Below are positions 9,298-18,683 of a stretch of DNA of 64,000 nt, one piece after another. The notes below the pieces were generated by a model that did no database searches, was not told the DNA's origin, and worked only from the letters and a program-made list of their open reading frames with translations. Position 1 is the stretch's first letter. Each line of letters begins with the position of its first letter. Where the stretch lies: contig NZ_CP021421.1 of assembly GCF_002201515.1 (NCBI RefSeq), positions 682,001 through 746,000 of the forward strand, in the 5' to 3' direction. Position numbers and translations under genes: made by a program. This DNA is from Muribaculum intestinale. GTDB taxonomy: Bacteria > Bacteroidota > Bacteroidia > Bacteroidales > Muribaculaceae.

Positions 9298-10578
9298 TCA
9301 GTGTCGCTCATAAAATGTCCCTCCTTTCTGATTATAGAATGTATCCGGGACAAGCGGTACTTCAAGTGCACATTGCCGGAGCGATTCCATGTCTATGGAC
9401 AGATAGCTCATAGTCGACTGACAGCTCTGATGGCCCAGAACCTCGGATATTGTTTCTATCGGTGTTGATTGTTTTAGGAGTGCAGAGGCAAGAGAGTGTC
9501 TGAGTGAATGTAGGCCATGATGCTTCCCTATGACATTCACACCACTGAGTGCGATCAGCCTGTTTATCTGACTGCAAACTGCATAGGCACTTAGGGATGT
9601 ATATGGGGGCCTGTGTAGTATGAATAAATTCACAGCCGACGACTTCGGACGACCATTCTTAAGATAATCGATTATGGCATTCCCGACTTCCGACAGAAGT
9701 GGCAACTCTATGGAATTGCCGGTCTTTACCATCTTTTTCCTGATAAGATTGTTCTCCCAGTCAATCTCATCAAAAGTCAACGTGGCTATATCTGACGCGC
9801 GGAGTCCGAGCCTTGAAGCCAATAGGATGATTGCATAATCTCTTTTCCCAAGAGCACAGTTGCGATTGACGGATTCCTCGATTTTTTCGACATCTTCAGA
9901 TGGATAGAACGAAGGGATTCTCTCTTTACGCCTGACTTTGAAAGCGCGAAAAAACTCATCGAAGTCATTTAAGACTACTCCATGCTCATGCCAAAAAGAC
10001 ATAAGCATTCTGATTGAATATCTTGCGCTTACTTTATTAGAGCAAACTCCTATATAAGACACAATATCCCCTTCTGTTATCTCCATTGGATGTACGAGTG
10101 CCTTGCCTTGAACCAGATATTCGAGGAAATAGCTTAAATTACGCTGATGGTGGACAATCGTTTTTTCTGCTCTGCGCAAACGTCTCTGTGAATCTATAAA
10201 CTTCAGCATTTCCATGCCAATCTCTCCACTAAAGTCATATTTCACAGGAACTTTACTTGACCTTCTGATATGCCCGAGCAAAAGCATATCATTAAGCATC
10301 CGGACAGATCTGCGATATTCGTTTACAGTTCCCTCAGTATATATACCAAGAGCCTGTATGGAACATAGATATTCATCCCCCAACGGAGGTGAATAATCGT
10401 CAAGGCCCTTGCTCCTCAGATACTGCGCTATGCCACTGTTCCATCGTCTGATATGATTCCGTATGGATATGGCGGCATAGCGAGTGTCTCGGAGAAAAGC
10501 CTCACATCTCGAAATGAGATGCTGTAGATTCTCTTCTTTCATAAATTTACCGTTGTGTTGTAGGGCAATATTACCCAT
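9298..10578 (-). CDS. Tyrosine recombinase (phage integrase family)
   Basis: The C-terminal catalytic domain, about residues 220-410, has all expected residues: Arg in RLGLRASDI, Lys in MVKTGN, HSLRHS, LGHQS and the nucleophile Tyr in MSYLSID. The N-terminal half has two SAM-like DNA-binding segments. It is a different subgroup from the integrase at 11633 (426 residues, full Arg set, no Bacteroidetes arm domain). The start is ATG at 10578, inside the small palindrome TTACC-CAT-GGTAA; Met13 at 10542 is an alternative. It lies between the IS21 and a broken pcfK-like gene, so it may have entered as part of a separate insertion. Confidence 0.88.
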   Translation of the reverse strand: MGNIALQHNGKFMKEENLQHLISRCEAFLRDTRYAAISIRNHIRRWNSGIAQYLRSKGLDDYSPPLGDEYLCSIQALGIYTEGTVNEYRRSVRMLNDMLLLGHIRRSSKVPVKYDFSGEIGMEMLKFIDSQRRLRRAEKTIVHHQRNLSYFLEYLVQGKALVHPMEITEGDIVSYIGVCSNKVSARYSIRMLMSFWHEHGVVLNDFDEFFRAFKVRRKERIPSFYPSEDVEKIEESVNRNCALGKRDYAIILLASRLGLRASDIATLTFDEIDWENNLIRKKMVKTGNSIELPLLSEVGNAIIDYLKNGRPKSSAVNLFILHRPPYTSLSAYAVCSQINRLIALSGVNVIGKHHGLHSLRHSLASALLKQSTPIETISEVLGHQSCQSTMSYLSIDMESLRQCALEVPLVPDTFYNQKGGTFYERH

Positions 10579-10586
10579 GGTAAATA

Positions 10587-10696
10587 TAGTTATGAGAAGT
10601 TGTTATGTCAAGTAATGATGGGAGTTGACTTAAAATAAAATGAATACAGAATGAACTGGAGATAGTACTTCTCATAATATGCCTCTACTCATAATA
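10587..10696. repeat. Inverted and direct repeats between recombinase and pcfK remnant
   Basis: TTATGAGAAGT (10590-10600) is repeated inverted as ACTTCTCATAA (10667-10677). On the minus strand TATTATGAG also occurs twice within 30 bp, once inside the pcfK-like frame. These could be core sites used by the neighbouring recombinase. Confidence 0.4.
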
Positions 10697-10837
10697 GGTC
10701 ACGCAGTCCTCTACGGACTTTGAGGGGTTTGCGAACTTGACGGCGAAAAGCACGTCATTCTCGGCTCTCTTTTCAAGGTAGTGACGGATAGTGTCCGCAA
10801 ATGCCATAGTACCTTTGTTTTCATTCTTGTTTGCCAT
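10685..10837 (-). pseudogene. pcfK-like gene, truncated
   Basis: This reading frame of 50 residues starts MANKNENKGT and contains AFADTIRHYLEKRAENDVLF followed by ANPSKSVEDCVTYYE. That resembles the N-terminal third of PcfK-like proteins found in Bacteroidetes conjugative and mobilizable elements, which usually exceed 100 residues. It ends at a TAG exactly where the repeats beside the tyrosine recombinase begin, so the rest was probably lost to an insertion. It starts 12 bp after the upstream membrane-protein gene. The family call is from memory of the consensus and is moderate. Confidence 0.45.
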
Positions 10838-10849
10838 AGTCGTAATATT

Positions 10850-11074
10850 TTAGAGTGTCATTAACCAATAGATTATCGCTATCATCGTCAGTATGGAGAT
10901 TAGCCACCCCACACCTCGGAGTATCGGTCGGACTACAACCCACATTATCAGAGCCACTATTAAGCCGATTATGCAACCAACCACTTTCGCCAACCCTTTG
11001 ATTATGCGGTATTGATGGGAGGTTTGGTGAGCTTCGCTTCGACCTAAATTTCTATGTTGTTTTGTAGCTGTCAT
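10850..11074 (-). CDS. Small membrane protein of the integrative element
   Basis: A 74-residue protein with a polar N-terminus (1-25) and two hydrophobic segments (about 28-50 and 53-73: VVGCIIGLIVALIMWVVV, then GWLISILTMIAIIYWLM). I do not recognise the family beyond a frequent occurrence of such small proteins beside pcfK in Bacteroidetes elements. It is directly upstream of the pcfK remnant on the same strand, suggesting one transcription unit. Confidence 0.6.
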   Translation of the reverse strand: MTATKQHRNLGRSEAHQTSHQYRIIKGLAKVVGCIIGLIVALIMWVVVRPILRGVGWLISILTMIAIIYWLMTL

Positions 11075-11632
11075 ATCGGTGGGTACTTTTTTTTAACCAT
11101 GCGTCCAATGACGGTGTGGCTGTATGAGTTGCTCGACGCCTCAATGACGTATGGCGACAAAAAAGGAATGTTCAGGCAGGCAGGAACAAATACTACCTCC
11201 GCAGGAGCGTGGAGATTTTTCCATGACTGAATGAACATTCCTTAGCCATACGTTTAATCAGGCGAGCTACTTATACTTGCCCATCTGTTATTGTGATGCT
11301 ATGATTGAAAACGGTACCCCCGATATGACAGCCCGAAACAACATATAGACCCGGCAACCGTCAGTGTTGCCGATGGTTCTGAACCCTCTGAAAAAGAATG
11401 ATTGAAAAACTGATAATGGCACAGTCCAATCCCGATAAGGCATAGTCTATGATTTCACATCATTGTCTATGCCCGTGGATTGCAACAACAAGCGGAGAGT
11501 GGCGTGGCGGTCTTGGTCCATTCATGGCTGACTGCCACACCTCTCTCCGCTTTCAAACGGTATGAAACAATTAAAGGAGATGATACCCCGTGTGGGAAAT
11601 ATCATCTCCTTTATCTTTTAATGCAGAACTGC
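11075..11632. other. Non-coding, hairpin-rich block upstream of the integrase end
   Basis: No credible gene is seen. The block holds an imperfect long inverted repeat (arms with ACGTATGGC and AAGGAATGTTCA, about 11150-11177 against 11230-11254). Then come four hairpins in a row: CGGCAAC/GTTGCCG (11352-11372), GGCATAG/CTATGCC (11439-11473), AGCGGAGAG plus GTGGCGGTC against GACTGCCAC plus CTCTCCGCT (11491-11551), and the strong hairpin at 11573-11612. Confidence 0.6.
11573..11612 (-). terminator. Strong hairpin downstream of the integrase
   Basis: Perfect 13-bp arms AAAGGAGATGATA (11573-11585) and TATCATCTCCTTT (11600-11612) around a 14-base loop, 21 bp past the integrase stop. It is probably the integrase terminator; the T-rich tail is weak on the minus strand. 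Confidence 0.55.
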
Positions 11633-12916
11633 TCAGATTGCTTCCTTGTCTGATTCTTCCTTGACCTTCTGCTTTTTCGGTTTGCCGAGGTTCATGGTGT
11701 CCCTGATGCTGTTCATGTCACGCAGGATTGATGAGTCAAGCACTCTGGCGTAACGCTCGGTCATTTTAACGCTGGCGTGTCCGAGCATCTTCGACACGTT
11801 TTTCAGACTAACGCCTTGCGAAAGGCAGACGGTGGCGTATGTGTGCCGGGCCACATGGGTGGTGAGATACTTGTCAATCTTGCAGATTGTGGCAATCTCT
11901 TTCAGATAGCGGTTCATCACCTGATTGCTCGGAATGGGGAGCAACACACCTTTTTTCGCCGCCTTCTTGTCGCCGCGATATTTCTCTATTATTTCAAGAG
12001 GAATATCCAGCAGGGGAATATTGCTCATTTGGCGCGTCTTCTGACGGGGCTTGCGTATCCACTTATTCCCCTCGTTGTCGGTCACGATATGTTCCTCGGT
12101 AAGCTGGGAAACATCAGTGAAGGCAAGGCCAGTGAACGCCGACATCAGAAACATATCACGCACCACCTCCAATCGCTTGCTTCCCGGATCACATTCATAG
12201 ATGCGGTTGACTTCCTCGATAGTGAGAAACTCCGGGTCGGTGGGTTCCTCGCGGAATTTAATTCCGGCAAACGGATCTTTGTGTATCCAGTCGTTGGCGA
12301 TGCAGCGGTTTGTAATCTTCTTCAACGCCTTCATGTAGCGGATAAGCGTGTTCTGGCAAAGGTCTTTCTCCGTTTTGAGATAGACCTCGTAGGCGCGGAT
12401 TACCTCGCCGGTAAAATCCGAAAGGGGCAGGTCGGGCACATCGTATTTCTCCTTTATCATTTCGCAGAGGTAACGCTTCATCGACTCGTAGCGTCTGACG
12501 GTAATCTTCACAAAGTCCTTGCCGATTAGTTTCTCCGCTTCTTCGTTGTGTTCCTGAATTACTTGAAGGATTGTCCGCTCCTGTTTGCGAACCTGTCCGA
12601 TGCCGTAGAAACGCTGTTGAACCACAGCGGGAGTGATTTCCTCGCCGTTCTGCTGAAGCTCGGTTATTATCTGGTGGATTTTGATGCGGGCTTCCTCGAT
12701 AAAACGGTTGAGGTCAACGGCAGTCTTGCTCGTGCCTTTCGCACGTTCCTTTGACTGATCCCACAGATTGGGAAGGATACTTTTGCGGATATTATTTTCT
12801 ACGCGCTGTCCGTCCACAGTGATACGCATACTCACAGAGGCTTCTCCGCTCTTGAGTAGCTTGGTCTTTTTAAGAAAAAAAGACACACGGAAATTGGTTT
12901 TGCTTCTCATTGCCAA
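11633..12916 (-). CDS. Tyrosine integrase of the tRNA-Phe island
   Basis: A 427-residue Bacteroidetes-type integrase: an N-terminal arm-binding domain (about 1-100), a SAM-like core-binding domain (about 115-210) and a catalytic domain (about 225-405). Catalytic residues seen are Lys in RQKTRQ, HVARHTYAT, LGHAS and Tyr in MTERYARV. The usual first Arg is replaced in TGLAFTDV; this substitution is common in Bacteroidetes integrases of the IntDOT type. It starts about 430 bp from the tRNA-Phe 3' end, the normal place for the enzyme that recombines there. Confidence 0.92.
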   Translation of the reverse strand: MAMRSKTNFRVSFFLKKTKLLKSGEASVSMRITVDGQRVENNIRKSILPNLWDQSKERAKGTSKTAVDLNRFIEEARIKIHQIITELQQNGEEITPAVVQQRFYGIGQVRKQERTILQVIQEHNEEAEKLIGKDFVKITVRRYESMKRYLCEMIKEKYDVPDLPLSDFTGEVIRAYEVYLKTEKDLCQNTLIRYMKALKKITNRCIANDWIHKDPFAGIKFREEPTDPEFLTIEEVNRIYECDPGSKRLEVVRDMFLMSAFTGLAFTDVSQLTEEHIVTDNEGNKWIRKPRQKTRQMSNIPLLDIPLEIIEKYRGDKKAAKKGVLLPIPSNQVMNRYLKEIATICKIDKYLTTHVARHTYATVCLSQGVSLKNVSKMLGHASVKMTERYARVLDSSILRDMNSIRDTMNLGKPKKQKVKEESDKEAI

Positions 12917-13355
12917 ATTCTTGTGTTAAAGGTTTGCGACGCGGTGGAGCAAAACTGATATAGATTTTGATAAATAACTCGTTGAAACATAGTATCTAAA
13001 CGCTGTTTCGGTGGAGATTGTTCAGTGGATATTTCGGCTCCACCGATTTCTACACCACCGCCGGGAGAAATTTTTTCAAAAAAAATTTTCAGAGTGGCTC
13101 CGCCTTGTCAAAGTTCTGTTGATTATCTCTTCACAGAGGATCCTTTTAAGAATTTGGGCATAATGTTGTAAAATGCGTGATTGCAGATAGATAGCAAGCC
13201 GTGGGGTGGTGTGGATTTCAATCTTGCTCCACCAAATCTCGTTTGCTACCCTGCTGGATTGGTGTGGATTGAGCGTTTTGCCTTACCCCTAAAATGCGAA
13301 AAACACCGAATATCGCTGATATTCAGTGTTTTACACCGCCTTTCGGCTTTAGGTT
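12917..13355. other. Attachment region between integrase and tRNA-Phe
   Basis: No gene is seen in these 440 bp. Copies of a GGTGGAG / CTCCACC word occur at 12943 (GGTGGAGCAAAAC), 13010, 13036 (inverted, GGCTCCACCGATTT), 13096 (variant GGCTCCGCC) and 13226 (GCTCCACCAAATC). A similar CTCCACCAAAT lies at 4062 near the other island end. These look like arm-type binding sites of the integrase. Confidence 0.5.
13303..13334 (-). terminator. Hairpin downstream of tRNA-Phe
   Basis: AAAACAC-C-GAATATC, loop GCT, GATATTC-A-GTGTTTT form a long hairpin. On the minus strand it follows the tRNA by about 20 bp and is succeeded by T-rich sequence, so it probably ends the tRNA transcript. Confidence 0.6.
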
Positions 13356-13356
13356 G

Positions 13357-13429
13357 TGGTGCCACCAGGAATCGAACCGGGGACACAAGGATTTTCAGTC
13401 CTTTGCTCTACCAACTGAGCTATGGCACC
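13357..13429 (-). tRNA. tRNA-Phe (GAA)
   Basis: A 73-nt cloverleaf is read on the minus strand. The acceptor stem is GGTGCCA with TGGCACC and the discriminator is A. The D arm is GCTCAGTTGGTAGAGC, the anticodon arm AAGGA-CTGAAAA-TCCTT gives anticodon GAA, and the T loop is TTCGATT. No CCA is encoded beyond the acceptor. The T stem (CCCGG / CCTGG) has one mismatch in the third pair, within the part overlapped by the 13-bp attachment repeat. The gene is the integration target of the island to its left. Confidence 0.95.
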
Positions 13430-13458
13430 TTGCATTGGGTCTTTTGCCGTTTTACGTT

Positions 13459-13467
13459 GCAAAGGTA
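13459..13467 (-). promoter_or_regulatory. Promoter -7 box of tRNA-Phe
   Basis: On the minus strand TACCTTTGC matches TAnnTTTGC and lies 30 bp before the tRNA 5' end. Confidence 0.6.
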
Positions 13468-13551
13468 GGAAGTCTTTTTCAATTGTGCAAGTCTTTGAAG
13501 ATATTTTTTAAAATAATTTTTATTTAGGTCTGTATCTTTCCACAATTTCGC

Positions 13552-13560
13552 TATCTTTGC
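13552..13560 (+). promoter_or_regulatory. Promoter -7 box of the TPR protein gene
   Basis: TATCTTTGC matches the Bacteroidetes box. It implies a leader of nearly 200 nt that includes an AT-dinucleotide run near 13698-13726. No other gene is seen between 13430 and 13759. Confidence 0.6.
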
Positions 13561-13759
13561 ATTACTACAATACGCTCTATATCAGAGATACATACCGGAG
13601 TGCATGAATTGTCATAACATTCTACATGTCTGATGATTTCATAACCATAAACTCATCAGACAAATTCATCCGACGAATCCGCAGCACATGTATCCTCATA
13701 TATATATATGTATATGATATATGGCCGACGTGTAGCCATCTATTCAACTATTCGCGATA

Positions 13760-16750
13760 ATGAAACGAAAACTCACTATAATCTCGCTCGCCGCCGCACT
13801 GACTCTCTCCGCCGAAATCAACTCGCCATTTGCCGACGGATGTCTGCAACGCGGCATAGTTCTCCTCCGCAACGACTTCACCCAGGGTGCAATCGACCAG
13901 TTCGACATTGCCCGGCACTCCTCCCCTACCCCAACACAGGACGCCGACATCGCCTGGGGTAAAGCGATTGCCACCCTTCGCGAAGGAAACATCGACAGCG
14001 CACGCGGCCTTCTCCAGAAATATATCGAAGCCTACCCGGCCACGTCCCAGACCCTAAAAGCCCGCATAGCGCTGGCCGACTGCGATTTCTATCAAGGGCG
14101 CTACCGCGAGGCCCTATCGGCCTACAATGCTATATCTCCATCAGCGCCCGACCTCGCTCTCGCCGACGACCTTATATACCGCACAGCCTATTGCGACATG
14201 ATGCTCGGCAACACCTCCAAGGCTCTTGCCGGATTTGCCGCGCTGACCTCTTCGCCCGTCTATGCCAACGCCTCAAGGTTCTATCAGGGCTACATATATT
14301 ACACCCAGGGAGAATACGCCGAAGCCCGGCACCTTTTTGACACTGTCGACAAATACTCCTCACCAGGCGACCAGGCCCCATATTTCCTCACTCAGATAGC
14401 ATTCCACGAAGCCAACTACGACCAGGCTCTCGCCATGGCCCGACGCGCCATTTCCGAGAGTCCACACTCGCCATACGCCCCCGAAATGCTCCGTATAGCA
14501 GGCGAATCGTCATACCAGACCGGTGACACACCGGAAGCCATCAGTTATCTTCAGCGATATCTTGACACGACATCTATTGACAAGGCCGAGCCATCAGCAT
14601 TATATATATTAGGCATAAACGCCTATCAGCAGGGCGAACTCGACCGTGCCGTAAAGCTACTTACCCCCGTCACCGAGCAGCCCGATGCCATCGGACAGTC
14701 GGCCTATCTCTATATCGGACAAGCATTTCTACAACAAGGCAACATGGACGCAGCCATCATGGCTTTGGAAAAAGCCTATCGTCTCGACTACGACCCATCA
14801 GTGCGCGAAACAGCATTCTACAACTATGCCGTTACACGCATGGAAGGCGGACGCACACCATTCGGCAGTTCGGTGGCATTGATGGAAGACTTCCTGCGCA
14901 CGTACCCCAACTCACGCTTCGCCCCACAAGTACAGGAGTATCTCGTCACAGGCTACATTACTGACAGCAACTACGACCAGGCCCTCGCATCAATCAACGC
15001 CATAAGCCGCCCGACTCCTGCCATCATCGCCGCAAAACAACGAGTGCTCTACATACTCGGATCCCGCGACCTCGCAAACAACCGCACAACCCAAGCCCTC
15101 GAGCGATTCCGCGAATCCAAAGCACTCGCTCCGCAAGCCGACAAAAACATGGGAGCAGAGACCGAGCTATGGATTGGCGACTGCCTCTATCGACTCGGAC
15201 GCTACCCCGACGCAGCCACTGCATTCTCCTCATATCTGCGCACCGCACCAAAATCCTCGCCCAACCGCACAATCGCCCTCTACGACCTTGCATACACCCG
15301 ATTTGCCCAACGGCGCTACAACGAAGCACTCGCCGACTTCAAGAAAGTAATCGATGCATCCGGACAATCATCCGCAGAGCCTCGAATAACGGCCGACGCA
15401 TACTGCCGCATAGCCGACTGCCAATACTACTCGTCAGACTTCAATGCAGCAGCAGCCAACTATGACCGTGCTTTGTCGGCCAATCCGGCCACCGGCGACT
15501 ACCCGCTATTCCAGAAAGCCGTAATGCGCGGACTATCCGGCGCCCATGACGAGAAAATCGACATGCTCGACCAAATGATGCAGACCTATCCAACATCCGG
15601 ACTCATGGCATCAGCCCTGCTCGAAAAGGCAGAAAGCCTCCTTGCACTCAACCGCTCCGACGAAGCTCTTGGCGTATATTCCCGTCTCGTGGCCAAATAT
15701 CCGGCCACATCACAAGGTCGCAACGGATACCTGCAGATGGCTATCACCCAGATGTCGCTCGGACACACATCCGACGCCATAGCCACATATAAAAAGGTAA
15801 TATCCTCCTATCCAACATCCGACGAAGCTCGCGTAGCATCCGACGACCTCAAGCGCATTCTCGCCGACGAAGGACGCCTCGACCAGTATACCGCCTTCAT
15901 AGCCAGCGTACCCGACGCCCCGCGCCTCGACACTACCGAAATAGACCAGCTGACATTCCAGTCGGCCGAAAAATCATATCTCGCCTCAGGAGCCACCGAC
16001 CGATTGAAAGACTATATCGACCGTTTCCCCTCAGGACAACACGCTCCGCAGGCACTCAACTATCTCGCCACAGCCTCGCTGGAAAACGGCAATCACTCAG
16101 AGGCCCTCACCTACGCCACAACACTTGTGACACGCTTCCCCCATTCAGAGGCATCAGAAGAGGGTCTTGCCATAAAAGGCGAAATAGAACTCGAATCGGG
16201 CAACGCCGAACAAGCTCTGGCAACATTCCGCACGCTCGAATCAAGCGCATCAGGGGCCCGCAACATACAGGCCGCACGTCTGGGCATAATGCGCGTGTCG
16301 CGCGACCTCGGCCATCATGCCGATGTCATAGCGGCCGCCGACGCACTGCTGTCATCTTCAGCCCTGTCGACCGACCGGCGCACAGAAGTGCTCTACTCCC
16401 GGGCATACGCGCTCGCACAACAGGGCAACACGGCACAGGCTGCCGCCGAATGGGAAAAACTCGCCTCCGATACCGATGACCTCTATGGAGCCATGTCCGC
16501 TTTCCATCTTGCCCAGCAGCAATTCGACAAAGGCAACATAAAACAAGCCAGACGTACCGTCAATGCCCTCATCGACTCAAACACACCCCACCAGTACTGG
16601 CTCGCCCGAGGCTACATACTCCTGAGCGACATATCACGTAGCCAAGGCAACACATTCGAAGCCGACGAATACCTAAAGAGTCTGCGGGAAAACTATCCGG
16701 GCTCCGAAGCCGACATATTCCGGATGATTGAAACTCGTCTGAAAAAATAA
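13760..16750 (+). CDS. Large tetratricopeptide-repeat protein
   Basis: A 996-residue exported protein: a Sec signal peptide (MKRKLTIISLAAALTLSA) is followed by tandem TPR-like helical repeats over nearly the whole length. Recurrent words include QGRYREALSAYN, AYPATSQ, LEKAYRLDYDPS and YPTSDEA. The repeat style resembles TolA-binding/YbgF and BamD-type proteins, so a scaffold role in the periplasm or at the outer membrane is likely. No enzyme domain is seen. It is followed after 23 bp by an aldo/keto reductase gene and may share its transcript. Confidence 0.85.
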   Translation: MKRKLTIISLAAALTLSAEINSPFADGCLQRGIVLLRNDFTQGAIDQFDIARHSSPTPTQDADIAWGKAIATLREGNIDSARGLLQKYIEAYPATSQTLKARIALADCDFYQGRYREALSAYNAISPSAPDLALADDLIYRTAYCDMMLGNTSKALAGFAALTSSPVYANASRFYQGYIYYTQGEYAEARHLFDTVDKYSSPGDQAPYFLTQIAFHEANYDQALAMARRAISESPHSPYAPEMLRIAGESSYQTGDTPEAISYLQRYLDTTSIDKAEPSALYILGINAYQQGELDRAVKLLTPVTEQPDAIGQSAYLYIGQAFLQQGNMDAAIMALEKAYRLDYDPSVRETAFYNYAVTRMEGGRTPFGSSVALMEDFLRTYPNSRFAPQVQEYLVTGYITDSNYDQALASINAISRPTPAIIAAKQRVLYILGSRDLANNRTTQALERFRESKALAPQADKNMGAETELWIGDCLYRLGRYPDAATAFSSYLRTAPKSSPNRTIALYDLAYTRFAQRRYNEALADFKKVIDASGQSSAEPRITADAYCRIADCQYYSSDFNAAAANYDRALSANPATGDYPLFQKAVMRGLSGAHDEKIDMLDQMMQTYPTSGLMASALLEKAESLLALNRSDEALGVYSRLVAKYPATSQGRNGYLQMAITQMSLGHTSDAIATYKKVISSYPTSDEARVASDDLKRILADEGRLDQYTAFIASVPDAPRLDTTEIDQLTFQSAEKSYLASGATDRLKDYIDRFPSGQHAPQALNYLATASLENGNHSEALTYATTLVTRFPHSEASEEGLAIKGEIELESGNAEQALATFRTLESSASGARNIQAARLGIMRVSRDLGHHADVIAAADALLSSSALSTDRRTEVLYSRAYALAQQGNTAQAAAEWEKLASDTDDLYGAMSAFHLAQQQFDKGNIKQARRTVNALIDSNTPHQYWLARGYILLSDISRSQGNTFEADEYLKSLRENYPGSEADIFRMIETRLKK

Positions 16751-16773
16751 CCGCCCATAATCATAACAACCAC

Positions 16774-17778
<1,005 letters not shown>

Positions 17779-17821
17779 TACGACGTGCCCGCACATAAAT
17801 AGAATGCATATATACAAAAAA

Positions 17822-17842
17822 AATCGTGAGATTTTCACGATT
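17822..17842 (-). terminator. Hairpin with T tail on the minus strand
   Basis: AATCGTGA, loop GATTT, TCACGATT. Read on the minus strand it is followed by a run of seven or more T, the form of an intrinsic terminator for leftward transcription such as that from the small gene at 18404. It may also slow rightward reads from the reductase gene. Confidence 0.55.
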
Positions 17843-18284
17843 CTCTATGGAGTTGTGTCCATAATGCATGTCGCATATGTATAATCCACAATAGGATTTC
17901 GACAGCAATTATCGACACATCTCCTTGTTTTTTACTGAAATGATTCCGATTAAGCATATCATGTCATAAAAAGACACCAATAATTGCCTGTCAGCGGAAA
18001 TCACTGTAGATGTGTGAGTAAGAGAGTTTCCGGTATGCACAGATTACTTGTACATCTCGGCAGCGTTCTCAAAATACCAATGGAACACTTTCTTAAAAAT
18101 ATTCAACATAACACTGACTTTTTTCGGAGCCATCGCCGACAGAAACAGAAATCACTGTCAGCGATATCAGTCTGCCCGCTCTGCCTCCGGGATTAATATT
18201 TAGTGTTAGACTATTTTGCGTCGGCGGCTCTAATCTTGCCGCCCGTCAATGTCTCCACCGCTGTGGAGAATCAGAGAAATGCCC

Positions 18285-18404
18285 TTAGTTACGTTCCGAA
18301 GTCATCGGGGTGCAATCTCCCGTTACACGGAAGTAGCTGTGGGCACCAAGATGACGAGTATAAGCACTTACCTCTTCTTTGAAAAATTTAATCATCTTGT
18401 TCAT
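18285..18404 (-). CDS. Putative small protein (39 aa)
   Basis: A short frame starting MNKMIKFFKEEVSAYTRHLG and ending MTSERN is read on the minus strand. Support is indirect: a good promoter box (18512-18520), a leader hairpin and, after the stop, two GC-rich hairpins (CTCCAC-AGCG-GTGGAG and GGCGGC-AAGATTAGA-GCCGCC, about 18230-18270). I do not recognise the sequence; the N-terminus looks like an amphipathic basic helix. It may be a small regulatory peptide, a host-exported peptide, or part of a structured RNA. The rest of 17843-18683 shows no other gene. Confidence 0.4.
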   Translation of the reverse strand: MNKMIKFFKEEVSAYTRHLGAHSYFRVTGDCTPMTSERN

Positions 18405-18511
18405 ACCATTAAAATTTTAAATTAATGAAGCAGGTTTTAATCCGCTTCGACCTAAAACAATTTAACTGCCGGCTCTCCGGCTTTTCACTAATATATACGC
18501 TTAATTACGAT

Positions 18512-18520
18512 GCAAAGTTA
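18512..18520 (-). promoter_or_regulatory. Promoter -7 box of the small gene
   Basis: TAACTTTGC on the minus strand is a full match to TAnnTTTGC. It gives a leader of about 105 nt that contains the hairpin GCCGG-AGAG-CCGGC before the ATG at 18404. Confidence 0.55.
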
Positions 18521-18683
18521 GATGAAATATCCGAAAACCTGCAATAAAACTATGTTTTTTAACATAAAAAATTTCACATCTCCTTGATTCTCTGCCAAAT
18601 AAATATGAGCGATTTAAATGTTAAAAATCGCTCACATTCACAAGTTTATGTATATTTATTCCGTATAAGCAAGTCATTTCCTG

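Larger units (their letters stand above)
3859..13368. mobile_element. Genomic island integrated at tRNA-Phe
   Basis: The island is bounded by two copies of GTGGTGCCACCAG: at 3859-3871 and at 13356-13368, where it forms the tRNA-Phe 3' end. It encodes a tyrosine integrase right beside the tRNA copy, a DUF4143 ATPase, a truncated PHP/SMC-like ATPase, an IS21 element, a second tyrosine recombinase, a truncated pcfK-like gene and a small membrane protein. CTCCACCAAAT-type repeats lie near both ends (4062 and 12943-13238). Boundaries are inferred from the repeat and the integrase position; a chance match of 13 bp near the other element end is possible. Confidence 0.5.

Noticed and set aside
11777..12529. 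Long frame (250 codons) antisense to the integrase
   Set aside because: Shadow frame; the integrase on the other strand has all catalytic motifs.
13698..13726. AT-dinucleotide run
   Set aside because: Simple sequence in a leader region, no sign of a functional repeat array.
17984..18196. Plus-strand frame of 70 codons in the gap after the reductase gene
   Set aside because: No recognisable motif, no promoter box and no clear codon pattern.
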